NCBI GenBank assembly: GCA_013398055.1
Contig: VZRS01006725.1
Coordinates: 62,001-126,000 of the forward strand
Length of the DNA stretch: 64,000 nt
From: Ifrita kowaldi
Lineage: Eukaryota; Chordata; Aves; Passeriformes; Cinclosomatidae
Direction: 5' to 3'
Positions 1 through 13,000 of the stretch are shown piece after piece. Position 1 is the stretch's first letter, and each line of letters starts with the position of its first letter. Position numbers and translations under genes: made by a program. The notes beneath the pieces were generated by a model, which ran no database searches, was not told where the DNA came from, and was given only the letters and a program-made list of their open reading frames with translations.

Positions 1-79
1 CACTGCTTTATTATGAATAACTTGTGTGTTTCAGACACCTCTTGAGCCTAAAATGATATAAAGAAAATAATTCAGAGTC

Positions 80-1315
80 ACAGAATAGAATCATGGAGTA
101 TCCTGGGTTGGAAGGGACCCTAAGGATCATCACAGTCCACCTCTTGGCCTGTCACAGGACAGCTCCAAAAGTCACAGCATGTGCCTGAGAGTGTTGTCCA
201 AATGCTCCTTGAGCTCTGGCAGCCTTGGAGCCATGACCATCTTTGTAACCCTCCTTTGGACACTCTCTAATGGCTTAAAGTCTGTTTTATGTTAGTGGTG
301 CCCAAAACTGCCCCCAGGACTCGAGGTGTCTTTGTTGGTCTTTGTAGAGCTGCTGTTTGCCCAGCCCTCTAATTTGTCCCAGCCTCTCTGCAGGGCCCCT
401 TTACCAGGCCCTGAAGTGAGACTGTTGGGTCTGTAGTCTCCAGGATAATCCTTCTTGAAAATTGGGATGTTTGTTGGCTCGACTGGGACCTCTCCAGATT
501 CCCAAGACTGTTCAAAAATCATTGAGAGAGGCCTTGTGGTGATCAGCCAGCTCTTTAAAGTGTTCTCAGTGGAATCCCATCAGGCCCCATAAACTTCGAG
601 GGATCCAGCTGGAGCAGTAGATCCCGCACAAGCTCAGGGTCGACTGGGAGTTTATCATTCTCAAGGCCAGTGTTATTTCTGCACTGCCTTTTGCTATCAG
701 TGCATTTAAATAATCTCATTGTCCCCCACAGTTCTGGTCAACGTCAACGTCAACTCCAACTGAGCTTTGGCCACAGAAATTTTTTCCCTACAGTGTCGAG
801 CGGCATCTCTTTATTCTTCCTATGTCACCTGGCCTTGCTTCCACTGGTTATACACTTTCTATTTTTTTGCCTTAGCTCCGGAAGATCATCCCTGGTCAGC
901 CAAGTCAGCCTGAGGATTTAAATCCTGCCTTGTCTGCTTGTTTTCCAACATTCTGGAGTTGCCTGTGCTGTTGGGAGGTGTTGCTAGAAAGCGACCAGCA
1001 CTGATGTACCACAGTGAAAGTGTTTTCCCAGGGGCCTCTACTCGTTCCCTGAGCAGCCTGAAGCCTGCTCTCCTCATGTCCAAGTTTTGTTGGCGCTTTT
1101 CCTCCTGTCACCAGGTTTTAAATTCGATTGTTTTGTGATTGCTGTGGCCATGATGGCCACCAATCACCACTTCACTCACGAGATCCTCTCTGCTAGCCGG
1201 CAGCAAATCAAGGAAGGCGTCTTCCCTCAGTACCTGTACCATGAAGTCAATCCTTACCCAGAGACACCATCAGCCGTGCCATTACCAAGTGCAAGCTCCA
1301 CACATTCCAGCCCCT
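80..1315 (-). mobile_element. CR1 LINE fragment with APE endonuclease and RT remnants
   Basis: Old CR1 non-LTR retrotransposon read on the minus strand, with its 3' end near 80-115 (a diverged tail followed by the typical 'gggttggaagggacc' block in plus orientation). From 1290 downward the minus strand encodes pieces of the endonuclease C-terminus: DAFLDLLPASRED near 1200 and LVSEVVIGGHHGHSNHK near 1160, where the SDH-like motif has become SNH. A degenerate endonuclease-RT linker covers about 1090-880. RT finger residues (LDPSKFMGPDGIP, then PIFKKDYPGDYRPNSLTSGPGK) lie at about 610-395. The copy is interrupted by stops and frameshifts. PGK is joined directly to GALQRGWDKLEGWANSS, so the FADD catalytic block is missing. 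Further joins lead to HLESWGQFWAP near 300 and then to the 3' UTR. It is dead. The 5' border near 1315 is approximate. Confidence 0.88.
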
Positions 1316-4300
1316 CTGTTACATAGAACACCACCCCCTGCCTGCATACTTAGGGAAGCAATTGGGTGGCTGCCTGGCTGCTATTTTCATAAAACTGTAA
1401 TCACAGGGATGGAACACGACAGTGACAGATGCACACGTAACTTCGCTAGATTTTCAAAAGATAAATTCACTAAAAAAGAGCTGAGACACCTTTTGTTAAG
1501 GCACTTACAATTTAGGAGACAGATTTACAAACACTTGCTGTTGGCTTGCTCTGAGAATCAAGGATCCTGCTGAGCATTAAGAATTATTGAAAATCAATAA
1601 ATTCGTAGTGTGCAGAAGGTCAGATGTGTTTCTAAAATACAGAGATGTACAATTAAATTATTACAGTGCATATGTGCCTTGTTTAAAAGATCTCTTTACG
1701 ACAGATTGTTATTCCCCTCAATCTATCAAGTAGTTAATTTTAAATCCTAAGGAAACACATATCCATATGTATGTTACTCTGGAAAGTTGTTATGTTGCTT
1801 TGAGCATATCAACACATATTTTTAATGTTGTTTGTACTTCTGTTTTCCTGTCAAATAGATTTCAGAGCCATTGTTATCTTTTATGCTATTTACAAAGTTA
1901 CCCCTCTGCTGTTCTACAGTACAGCTCATGAAATTTCACTTTTCAGCCTTTTTCTTCTTCTCTTTCTCCCCGCCCCAGATATCACAGTGCTCTGTCTTTA
2001 CACTCCAGGCCAGCTGACTTTTCCTGCAATTAACCTGGATCACTTGATCTGGAACATGAGTTTTTTGAAATCTACTCTAAGGCTTAGCATATAAATTCAT
2101 GCATAGGTACCAGAATAAGTGATTTGATTAATCATCGATATTGCAGAGCTGTCTGCAGTTCCTGCAAAGTCAGACAAGAACTGTGCATTATTTGGGTTTG
2201 TGGGGTAGGTTCTGGTTTTAAAAATTTTGTTCCAGGTTCTTAGTCTTGCCAGGCCAGTAGGCTTAGGCTGTCTGTCTGTTGTCCTGTCTCAAAAGGTAGC
2301 TGTGGTATCAGATAATGTTTTGGTGTTTGATGACAAAATTCCACTGTCTTGTGGAACCAACTGCTGGCACTGTGTCCTAGAAATCCGTCAGAGTCTGTTC
2401 TTACTTTTTGTTGACAGTAATAATAGTCACTCTACCACTTCTCGTCAACACTCCACAAATTATCCTAAAATTTCTGAATCATCAGTGTAATAATTAGTAA
2501 AATACTCATTAAAAAAATTTAAAAATAATTGAACTAAGGTCTTTCCCAGTCTGCTTAAAAGATAGCAGCAGAGTGGAGACGGTTTGTCTCAAAGCATTAT
2601 CACCATGGTGGTTGGTACCCTGTGCCTGGTCTCATACAAACCAACAAAACCCCAAAAACACCAACAACAGGCAATAAAACTGTTACTCCCCCAATATGTA
2701 ATGTGCATGTTTAAATGAAAAATGAAGCTCAGTGGTTTGAATGCTGCTCCTGGGCAGTGAGGGGCTGGATAGAGAGGAATAGTGTTTCCACATGTGTTTG
2801 GGATAAGACTTTCTCTGGTTTTGGTAACATTAGGAAGTGGTCATGAACTGTAGCTAGGGAAATTCCAACTAGAAAAATAAGATTTCACCATGAGAGAAGC
2901 TTCAGTGGTAGTACTGCCCAGAGGAGCTGTGATACTTCCATCCTTAGCAACATCCAGTAGTAAACTTGTCCTGCTCCAGCACAAACAGATTTAACTCTGA
3001 ATTTAAGTCTCCTTTGAGCATGGAAGTTGGATCAGGACTTTTGGAGGTCTGTCCCAATTTATAGTAGTGTATAATTTCCAAAACAGAAGGGTCCAAGTAG
3101 TATTATAGTTTTTGGGAAGATTTTGGAACACCTTCCCTGTTATGTACTTAAAAAATAAAATGTACATTAGTCAGCCACTGAGAAATGAAGGAGCTGTGAA
3201 AGAAGCTTTCGAAACTTGCCTAAAATTGCACCAAAATAATGGGCCTCTTGAAGAGGCAGTCCCATAGTGGAGGCCAGATATACACACACATACAGTTAGC
3301 CTAAAGCATGGTCTATTTGAAAAAGATTTGTGAAAGCTATGGTGTCTGAGTAAACCATTATTGCTGCATAGCACAAAGTATCAAAAGATCAAGAAAGAGC
3401 CACAATGTAAATTTGCAAAGGAAATTTTCAGAATACAAAAGGGTTTTCTTTAGGAAAGCTGTTTTGCCTGCGAAAGTGTTTCTAACCAGCACGGTAATTG
3501 CTACAAGACATACGTAGGGTAGGTGATAATACAGTGATGGCATTGTAATGTCAGCCTCAGAGGTAGGTTTTCACTGAAACCCAACTTCTGGGTTGCAAAG
3601 CTGGTTAAGGTGGGTATGATGAGGTGCTTGATAAGGTGGAGAAAGACAGGTTTTGCTTTGCACAGTGACGTTGATCCTTGCAGGAAATTTTGCAAAAGCC
3701 GTTGAGCCTTGCCAACATAAAAACAGCTTGAAAAGAAAAAAAAAAGGCTGGCAGGAAAAGTTCAGGTTCAATAATGTAGCTTCAACCTGGGCTTGTCAGA
3801 AGCGATGTTGGCCCTCAGGCACAGGGAGCCTTGAATTTCACTTGTCAATACTCGGAATGTGAAGCAGAGGACAAGTTGTACTTGGATCTGTATTAAAGGT
3901 TGTAGAGCAAAGTTTATCCTGTTGCTCTTGGACAACAAAAATTAAAGGGTGTCTCCAACTTTCTCATTGGACTGGAGGTAGTAATTAACTTGAGGGTTAA
4001 TGTTGGTGGGGGGAAATAAAAAGAGAAACTGGAGACTAAAAGCAAACTGTTCCTAAACAGTGCTTGGCAGGGTCAGCAAATGGCTGTAAGATACCCATAA
4101 GGTGATGGGTGACAATTTTGCTTAGTTGCAGGGGCTGCTTAACGACCACAATGTTTTGGAGCAGGAAATGCTTCTCTAGTATGGGACAATGACTAAATTA
4201 TATTGATCCTTCCAGGGCAAGAGTGCTAATGACAGGGGTAAATTTTAATAAATTTCTCTGAAAGCCTGTAGAGGCTAAGAAATGCCAGGTTTATGTTCTG

Positions 4301-5865
4301 GAATAGTTTGCATGTAGTAGATGGGATTCATAGTCTGGAATAAGAGCAACCTTGTTTTGACTTCTTGCTTTCTTCTTATTTTAAGTTAAAAACTTGGAAA
4401 TTCACTTATAACTAATGTCTAATTACAGAATTTATCTTTTTAAAAGTGTTTGTTCCCTTGTTTAGACACCCTTGTCTAATTTATTACTATAGTAGTCATG
4501 GGAAAATATTAAAATATTTAATGAATACTTCTTGGTAATCCAAGTATTAGAAATGCTTCTCCCATAATCAAAAACAATGGTATGAAATGGTGCTGTTTAA
4601 AGAGTGATGGCTTTACTCTACCCATATGGAAATGACTGTTTCCTCATTTTGGACCTGTACTCTCCTATGAACAGGTTTTGTTTTCTTTTGGGCAGTATGG
4701 AAGTTCAGAAGAATGCCATTTAGCATTAAATTGGTATGTCCATCTAGAAGATTAAAGAACTTCAGGTTTTAAGTTTTTGACAGCACCTTTGGGTCAATTC
4801 CTGGATGTGGCTAAGTTTGTTCACTCCTCCCAGGCTACACTGATACGAATTCCTGCACGTATGGAAAAGCTTTGTGAAGCATATAATGTCTACAGACTTT
4901 TCTGTAAATGTAGCAAGGAAAATCAGGTGAGATGAGGTACATGAGGGGGGAAAAATCCTGGCTGAGCAGAGAGCTTCCAGTTAAAATAAGAGAAGTAAAG
5001 GCTGTGTAAATTAATTGCTGAAGTAGCACCACATCCTTTTTGAAGGCGCAGATGAGAAGTGTGAGGACAAGACTGACTCAGGCAAGATTTTATAAATCAC
5101 CAACTTTAGGCATTCATTTTCTTTTCAGATGCAGACAAACACTAGTCCCAACCAAACCACTGTGCATTCAATATTCATTAATGAAAAGCCATTTTTTTTT
5201 GTCTGCTTCAAAGAAATTGTTCCCAGTACTGAGATCAGCCTTCGAAGTTGAAAATTTTGGATGAACAGGTGAGTTTTGAGATCTGGTAAAACAGCAGAAA
5301 AATGAATAAATCTCAACCCCAAGCATAACCAAAGTGGTTTCCATAGGAACACAGATGTGTGGCTCCTGTGCATGACAGATTTAGCAATTTGATTGCATGT
5401 TTGTTCTGACCTTACAATTGAAAAAGGCCATTTGAGAATTCTAGCATTTGAGGATCCTAGCAAGGATGTTATGCTAATGGCTCTAGCAATATCCCTAAAC
5501 TGCTGTGTTAAAGTTCATAGCTGTACATGGCTCACGGAAAATCAGAAGCAGAAATTGTTAGGTGATGAGTTCCAGGTTAGCCCCAGCAAAGTGCTTTGAT
5601 GAGGGTTAGGACAAAGAAAACATGCCATGGACATGTCCTTTAATGTGTGCCCTGGCAATTTTGGAAGGCAAAGCTGAGGTGACGTTGCGCAGTGACCTTT
5701 ATCCAGTAAATGCTGTGTTTCCTTAGGTTGCCATGAGGGTCCATGTGCCCTAATGCTCCTTGTTTGGTACCCTCAAGGGCTCTGCAGTCTCTCCTGCTAC
5801 TGACTGTCCTCTCCTTGCCGAAAGAAACACTAAAACCAACCAACCAAAGTCAAGTCAAAAGCTAT
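1316..5865. other. Non-genic unique sequence
   Basis: About 4.5 kb of AT-rich single-copy-looking DNA. Open frames are short (under 115 codons), lack recognisable motifs and overlap on both strands, as expected by chance. The clearest local structure is a pyrimidine tract at 1947-1976 ending in CCCCAG, a splice-acceptor look-alike with only a weak open frame behind it. An A10 run sits near 3740. I see no repeat family, RNA gene or CpG island here. Confidence 0.6.
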
Positions 5866-6028
5866 ATTTCATGGAACCACAGAATGGTTTGGGTTGGAAG
5901 GAACCTTAAAGATGGTTTTGTTCCAATCCCGTGCTACGGATGGGGACACCTTCCACTATCCCAGGTTGCTCCAAACCCCTTCCAGCCTGGCCTTGGACAC
6001 TTCCAGGGATGGGACAGCCACAGCTCTG
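5866..6028 (-). mobile_element. CR1 LINE 3' end, 5'-truncated
   Basis: In plus orientation the block reads 'cacagaatggtttgggttgg', then 'aaggaaccttaaagat', then 'ggacaccttccactatccc' and 'ccttggacacttccagggat', which is the reverse complement of the avian CR1 3' UTR and last ORF2 codons. The element therefore lies on the minus strand with its 3' end at 5866. Only about 160 bp is retained, which is usual for 5'-truncated CR1 insertions. Non-coding and inactive. Confidence 0.93.
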
Positions 6029-9000
6029 TAGAGGTGTATAACTTCCTAAAGACTTTTGGAAATGTAATTGATTACAGATAACTTTTTGATTAATGTGAAA
6101 CATTCCAGTATCCAGTAACTCATTCAGGCTGAGCTTTGTAGCCTAATGAGTTGAGTCTGCATGAAACTTTCTAATCTGCATAAAGGTCGACCAGTCAATA
6201 ATTTTAGCCTCTGCTGATTTAACACATTGAAATGCTCACGTAGATGAAAAAGCTTCTGTGCTAACTCAAGTGGCCTTGATATTTTTTTTCTTTTTTCTTC
6301 CCAGATTCAAAGTCACAACCTGAGCAGTGGCCCCTCTGTTGTGGCACTGTGCCTCAGCAGGTGCCAGTGGCACTTAATCACCTTGGAGACACTGTGCCAT
6401 GACTTATGTCTCTTATTTCTGCTGTAGTTATAAGGAGTATCTAAATTGGAACATAAATTGTCTCTGGTTAATTATTTCATTAAATGAGCTATGTGGACTG
6501 CTAAGCATTATTATTCCCATTTTACAATTGAAGAAATGCAGTTAGCGATGTCTCAGTGATGCAGATGAGAATATTTAGTTGCATATCTGCACTCTCATGA
6601 GTATCATAAATAAGCCCAAAATCTGGCATGTTTCAACTGTTGGAGTCATTGAAAAGAGACTGATAATGAAGATAAATTTGTGCATATGCTGTACTTGTTC
6701 TGAATGTACAATTGCTGCTCATTTCCGCGAGAATCAAAGGCGAGCTCTGAACTCTGGCTACTGAGTGCTCCAGGATAATTTGCAAGCCCAAAAAATGAGT
6801 CCCAAAATGGGATTTCCTAATACCATTGATCTCTTTGTTGTAGCAAGCTCAGGTGCTGTAACAGAGATCTCCACATTTAGATGCCCCTTTTCATCTGGCA
6901 TATGATTTTTCTGGAGATAAGGGTACACATTACAATCTGGTGGTATCTTTCAAAGATTTGTCTTATTTTTTTTCTAAATAAATAATAGAAAGTTTCTTTT
7001 GTTGCAGATCACTTATTTTTGCAAGATGCGTGTTACCTTTCAGAATAGTGGGAGTACAGGATTGGATGTTTGTAAACATTTCCTTATTTCATTTTCTTGT
7101 ATTGATATATGGGTTTCAGCACTTCAGTTAATCAGAGATGTCTGAATGGAGCATCAAAGACACTGAACTCTGAGGTGTGTCTGTGGCTGCTCTTGAAGTA
7201 CTTGAGTTGTGAAATAAAGAAATGGATTTCACCAGTTTAACTTTCACAGTATGACTTACTAAAGTACTTTATTTTGGCTCCTGAGATCACCTTGCAGTGC
7301 AAAACCAGAATGTAAATTAGTGGTGCAAATTGAGACTGGTGTCAGCATTATTTTTTTTTTTCCCCTCTGGTATGCAGTGTTTTTCCAGATCCAGATTTCC
7401 TTTTAGGCCTGCCAAGCTCAGCTGGTGTGGCACAGCTGAAATACCTGTGTGGTATGTGCTTTCCTTGTCTGGTGTGGAGCAAACACACAGGGTCATGCAG
7501 ATTGAAATGACTACTTAAGCATAATATGATGTTACTATTCATTGCACCAGATGATGATGTTATTAAAATACTCGAGGAATACAGAGCCTTTAGGCACACA
7601 AATGCTGCAGCGTTGTAACTAGGTGGTTGAGAGTTTCTTCCTTATGTGACCTGCCACCAGAGCTGGGGCACTTGGGGGACCTCCCAGGCACATGTAAACC
7701 TTCTCAGTTTGGGGAGAGCCGAGCTCCTTGGCCAGACGTATTTGTGAGATCCTGTGGGGAGCCGAGGAAATCTATGTTTCAAATACCCTGTGCCCTGCAG
7801 AGAGAGCTTTCATGTAGGCACTTGCTGCAGATCTTGGAGAAAACGCTGAACTTTTAAGTGCTCACTGGTGTGTGTCTCATCCAGCCCAAGGGAAATAATT
7901 GGGAAGTGTTTATAAAATACAGCCTTGCCATCAGCATACGGAGGGGAATCGGAGAAAATGGGATCCCGTGGTGTGGCAACTGTACTCAGAATTGTAATAA
8001 AACAATTGAAGAAAGGAGATTTGTGTGATGTCTCGTAACTAGAAAGAAGATCAGAAGCTGCTACATCTGCAGGCTTGTTGTGGAGTGAATGAGAAATATT
8101 TTTATTTCTTATTTCATTATCATTATGCCAGTTCTTTCAAAGCATTACTGAAGAAGAGTGGCTCAGTGCTAGGAAGAATTACATCTTTTCTGGTGGCCGC
8201 TTTGTATGAATATAGGATGTTTTTTTCCCGTTATGGGAATGTTTGTTGTTTTACCATCAAAACAGACACACCATGTATACATCTGCCTATTAGCATATGA
8301 ATTACAAAATTGCATATAGAAATGTGATGATCATGTTTAACAGCGAGGGTCACATTTGGGTACAAAATCTGTCAGTGCTTTGTGACCAGCATAAGAGATT
8401 TGCTTTAAGGCAGTTGCATTGTGTGAGATTAATCTAAATTAAAGTTCTCCTTCAACTATTATTTCCAGGCCCTGAATACAGATGCACCTAGTCTGGAAAG
8501 CAGCAGGTAAGCAGAGGGTGCAGAGTTTGCCCTGTGCTGTTTTATGGGGTCGAGTGTTAGTGCTGGGGTAGAATAAATCTCAAATATTCTTAAACTTCCA
8601 CAGAGTGAATTCTGCTTCTTCCTTCAGTTCCCTGTGTGTAAATCAGGAGTAGCTCAAGGAAGCTGCAGGGTTGAGCTGATGCAAACTGCGTGCTTCTTTC
8701 CCTGATAGCTTCAGAGTTCACAACTTCAGTAAAATTTTTCACGTATGCACTCCTCTTCAGATTCCTGAAATAGAAATGATCACAGGCTGGTGCCCTCAGA
8801 CCAGCTCTGCTTCCCATGAGCAGAGGATTGGTTATGTTACTCACCATGGAAAGGCTGCATTTCCTGAGAGAACAGAAAAATATTTTTTCTCACAATTTTT
8901 AGACAGCCTTTCCAGAAAGCTGCCTTTTTTCAAGTGGCTGGACTGTGTAATCTCGGCTATTGTTCAGTATGGGATGGATCTAAGAAGGGGGTGCTGGGTG

Positions 9001-12000
9001 ATGCCGAGAGTGGCTGCACCCTCTGAACATCTGGGACGCTTCTGTATCTGCAGTGTGCAGATCTCCACCCTGCCAGCCACAGTCTGTGCTGGAGAAGCAC
9101 AATTTCTAATGGAAAGTAAAGCAAACTCTGAAAAAAAGTTGCTCAGCTTTCTCCTTTCATCCCTGCATCTTGCTTTTAGCCTAAATAAGGCAGCTCTGAT
9201 TTATCCTATGCAGATGAATGGTTGGGTTTTATTCTTTGGGCATTTGCTTCATCTACAGCATGCTTCGCAATAAAAATATCCCAACATCCTAATGCTGTTC
9301 TGCCACGTATGGAGTTTAGAGGCATGGTTAAACCCCGTTACCAAACCAACAGTGGCTTAAGGCAAAACAAATTAGATGGGAAAAGGAGATCTCTAAACAG
9401 TATTTTTTTAAACCGTCATGCATTTGGAGTTTGGTAAACTGATCAGAATGGTCTTTCCAAGGAAGCTGATTCTCCTCTCACCCGTGGGACAGTGAGCAGG
9501 GAAAGGGGTCATGGCTAGTTCAGATGACATGAAACATCTTTGGATTTGCCAGGGCCTCAGAGGCCCTTTTGCTTCTTCCTCTGAACCATGTTTGCTTCAC
9601 TGTCAAGCTTTGTGTGAATAATGTCTGAAAGTATTGACATGTAAAGCGTAAGAGCAGTGATGTATGAAAGGCAGCATTTTACAAACTCAAGATGATACGT
9701 CTTAGTGTTTAATCATAGACTCAAAATCACACACCCAGTTGTGTTTATGGGGTTTTTTTCCCTCTTTGCACACAATTATGATAAACCAGAATTTCTTTAA
9801 GGTATTGTAGGAAATTCTGTTAAAGGAGGCAAAGTTTTGTGGCTCCATCAAAGTGCTTAAAGAACATAAGCTTGGCTTTCATGATATTATCAATCAAATG
9901 CTTATTTTGGAGTCGTGGCGATCATCCAGGTCTTTCTTTGAAGAGGAAATCAGAAGGTCAAGATTTCACAGACTGTTCTCTCCATGGACCTCTTCTGTGT
10001 GTATGGGTTTTTGATTCAAAGAATGATGGCTGGAGTTTGAAAACAGTTTAGAACATAGCAACAGTGAGTGGTCTCAGAGGGAAGGTTTTTAAAGGCCCAG
10101 AGGGGCACAGAGCAGCTGTACCCTTTAGGAAGGTTCATTAACCGAGTGGGAAGGACTCTGCTCAGGTAACCTGCTGCCCTGGGGAGGTGCCTGGGTAGGT
10201 ACCTAATGTGTTTTTTAATGTCATGCCAGAATAATGCTTTTGAAGTTAGTGAGACTCTGATTTGAGCATCTTTTAAATTACAAGCAATAGGATCACGGTA
10301 AACATCTGCCTGTGTGATAGAAAGAAAAATCCATCTTTTTCAAAGAGACAGCTAAAAAAACCCCAGTAACCCTTCTTTCCTCTGATATCCCTTACATGTG
10401 CAGTGTCATGGTGCTGTTCTTCATCCAACTCCACATCGAGTTAAAAGGAATCTATTTTGAGTGTTTCCCTATCTTTTATTCTTAATTTTATACATTAATT
10501 CTTCTTTTTAGAATGTCTTTTAGACCATGTATACTTCTGCTACTCCATCAATCTTGGTGAATGCAGTGACAGTATTTTTTATATTAATAGTGTGGCATTA
10601 AGTTGGCCTAGAATAAATCAGTGCCAAATTATTTACTGCCCTCTTATGCAAAGTCCTGCATGTTCCCAGGGGCCTGGTCTGTTCATGTCTAAAAAAAATT
10701 CGATCTTCTGCTATACTATCAACTGATATTTGTCTTTAAAGTGTGCTCTTTTTGTCTCAGTTGCAATACTGTTCCTTTTGCAGTACAAAAGGACGATGAG
10801 CTTTTTCCTAAAGTCCCTTCCCATAACCCTGGAATGTAAAACACACTGCCAGCTGAGGTACAAAGCAGCTGGCACTGAACAGAAAGGACACAAAAGATTG
10901 ACCAGGATTCAAACTACCACAAAACGAAATGAAAATAATCTCCTATCAGAAGCATCTCAGAAGTACAGTTTTGTTTGAACAATGAAAACTAGCATTTAAA
11001 TTACATAATGGACCTGAACAGAACCACAGCGCATAAGAGGAAAATTCAGAACACTTAGGTCAGCTGAGCTCCTCTGAGCTTTTCTTGGCTAAAAGGAAAG
11101 GCAATGGCAGATGAATGCACTCAAGTACTGTAAAAATAATGATGCTCTCTGGTACTTAATGCCTTTCACTGGAAGATTTCCAAGTGTTTTTCTTTAAATA
11201 ATAGTTAAGCATTGCAACTAATTTTAATATCCCTTTAAGGGTGATTTGATTTTGTCCTTTGTAAGTGCTAGAAACATGTGGCGGTTTTTTGTTTTTTGGT
11301 TTTGGGGTTTTTTTTCTTTATTTATCCCAGGTTAGAAATAAAGCGAATAGTAAATCTAGGAATAAAGTCAAGATGTCGTCAGTCACTCTGGCGTGTGAAA
11401 ACAGGAGGAATTAATTTTCTTTCCCTTCATGTTCAAACACTACAAATGTCACAGGCTGTCTGATCTAAGATTTATCTTGTCATTTCCCAAAAGGGCTGTT
11501 TCCCTTCCTGGTAAGCAAGTGCTTGCAGTGGGCTGCTCCTCTGGCCTTTCCATTTTGGGAGTGGTCCTGCATTTCGCCGAAGCCCAAGTCTCCCAAAGAG
11601 AAGTTGTACGTAAATTCACCTGAGTATAAATCAATAACTTTGAAAAATGGCCGTAATCTGGGTACCTGGTACCTTTTAAAATCATTAAACTATATATTAG
11701 GCAAAAGGAAATAAGAGCAAAATGAATTAGAAGTGAGGAAACTAGGTGGTTTTTTCACCTCTGATTTTTAAGGGGTGAATTTAATGGAGGATCAATAGAG
11801 CTGGCAAGGGTCAGCTTTGCTTTAGAAAGGTAATATATGCAGTTCTCAACATCGTCTTCTACAGCATCTCAGCCATGACCATCAATACTCTGTGACTCCT
11901 GTAGTGCATCAGTTTGAAGCAAAGAATGCCAGTCTGCTGTCTTGCACACTGATCTATGAGCAAATCTATAATAATGGAATTTAGTCGGCGAAGGATGTTG

Positions 12001-13000
12001 TATGAACATTAATTAACCTTTAAAAATCAGTACGAGGAAAGTAATAGTTCCTGTTTTAGAGCTTGTGGTAACTGGAATATGGGAAGATGAGCTTGGGTGG
12101 GTTTTTCAAAAGTTGCAGGGGTTCATTTGGAGATGAAGGAAGGGTGAGTGCTCAAATCTTGGGGTACAGTTGTGTGTGTAAGACAACCTAGAAAATCAAG
12201 TAATCTCTGGAGACATCCATATTCCCAAGCTGTGGATGGGCACACAACCAGCACGTAGCTGTCCTGGGTGTGGTGCAAGATGGGACCTCAGGGTCTATGT
12301 GTGAGGTGAGGGCTTTGAGGGGAAGTTTTGCTATTAATGAGAGAGATTTTAGGCCATTTTGTACATATGCTAACAGTATGGATTTGTGCTGATGTCCAGT
12401 GCCAAAACGTGGTACAAATCCTGTAAGAGGAGCTTTGTGTGCCCCATTACAATGTGGTTTTTGAAGCTGAGTGTGTTGGTGTGACTCCGTGTGCCTGTAC
12501 CAGCATCTCCTCCAGAACTGTGAGAACTCTCCCCTTTTTCCCTAGCATATAGAATAACACGTCCCTGTGACATATTATTGGCTCTTTCATTAGAGTTAAT
12601 TTCTTCTCTTGTTTATTTTATTGCACTGACTTAAGAAGTACACAATGCCATGCTTGTCATTGCCTTAGGATTTTTTTCTCTATAAATATTATCTTTTTGA
12701 TGATTCTGAGAATTCTGAGGAAAAAAAATATTGATTTCTCTATGTCAAAAGGCTCTTCTGTATCTCATAAATATTCTTTTTGTCAAGATTTAATAATTTG
12801 TTGTCCAAGCCAGTGCTTAAGTAGAATAGATTTATGTTAATACAAACTTTCTTTGGTATTAAGATGATCAATTTTTCAAGTGAAGAAAAAAGGGAAGGTG
12901 TCAGGAGCAACAAATGATCACATGTACCATGGTTTACGTATAACCTCGGGTTCAAAGCAGATGATTTTGAGGAAGAGTTCATTGGGTAGATGTTAAAATG
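6029..13000. other. Non-genic unique sequence
   Basis: About 7 kb with no supportable gene. A MIR-like SINE fossil lies at about 6490-6555 (separate entry). A possible small exon at 6305-6360 is discussed as a finding. The longest open frame, plus strand 8776-9273 (165 codons), has no recognisable domain and a composition expected of chance. G/T-rich runs occur at 11280-11320 and a T-run near 7350. No CpG island. Confidence 0.55.
6490..6555 (-). mobile_element. MIR-like ancient SINE fragment
   Basis: The stretch 'gctaagcattattattccc' followed by 'attttacaattgaagaaatg' closely resembles the antisense of the conserved central part of MIR/CORE-SINEs, where 'tattattatccccattttac' is followed by 'agatgaggaaactgag'. 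The match is short and diverged, so it is probably a remnant of an amniote-age SINE. Borders are approximate. A chance match cannot be excluded without a repeat search. Confidence 0.45.

Noticed and set aside
1087..1573. Plus-strand open frames of 79 and 110 codons
   Set aside because: The first lies antisense within CR1 endonuclease remnants, and the second runs into unique DNA with no motif.
1947..1979. Pyrimidine tract ending in CCCCAG as a splice acceptor
   Set aside because: No donor or coding-like segment follows convincingly, and such tracts are frequent in AT-rich vertebrate DNA.
8776..9273. 165-codon plus-strand open frame
   Set aside because: No domain or motif, no splice or promoter context, and a length that chance explains in six frames of 64 kb.
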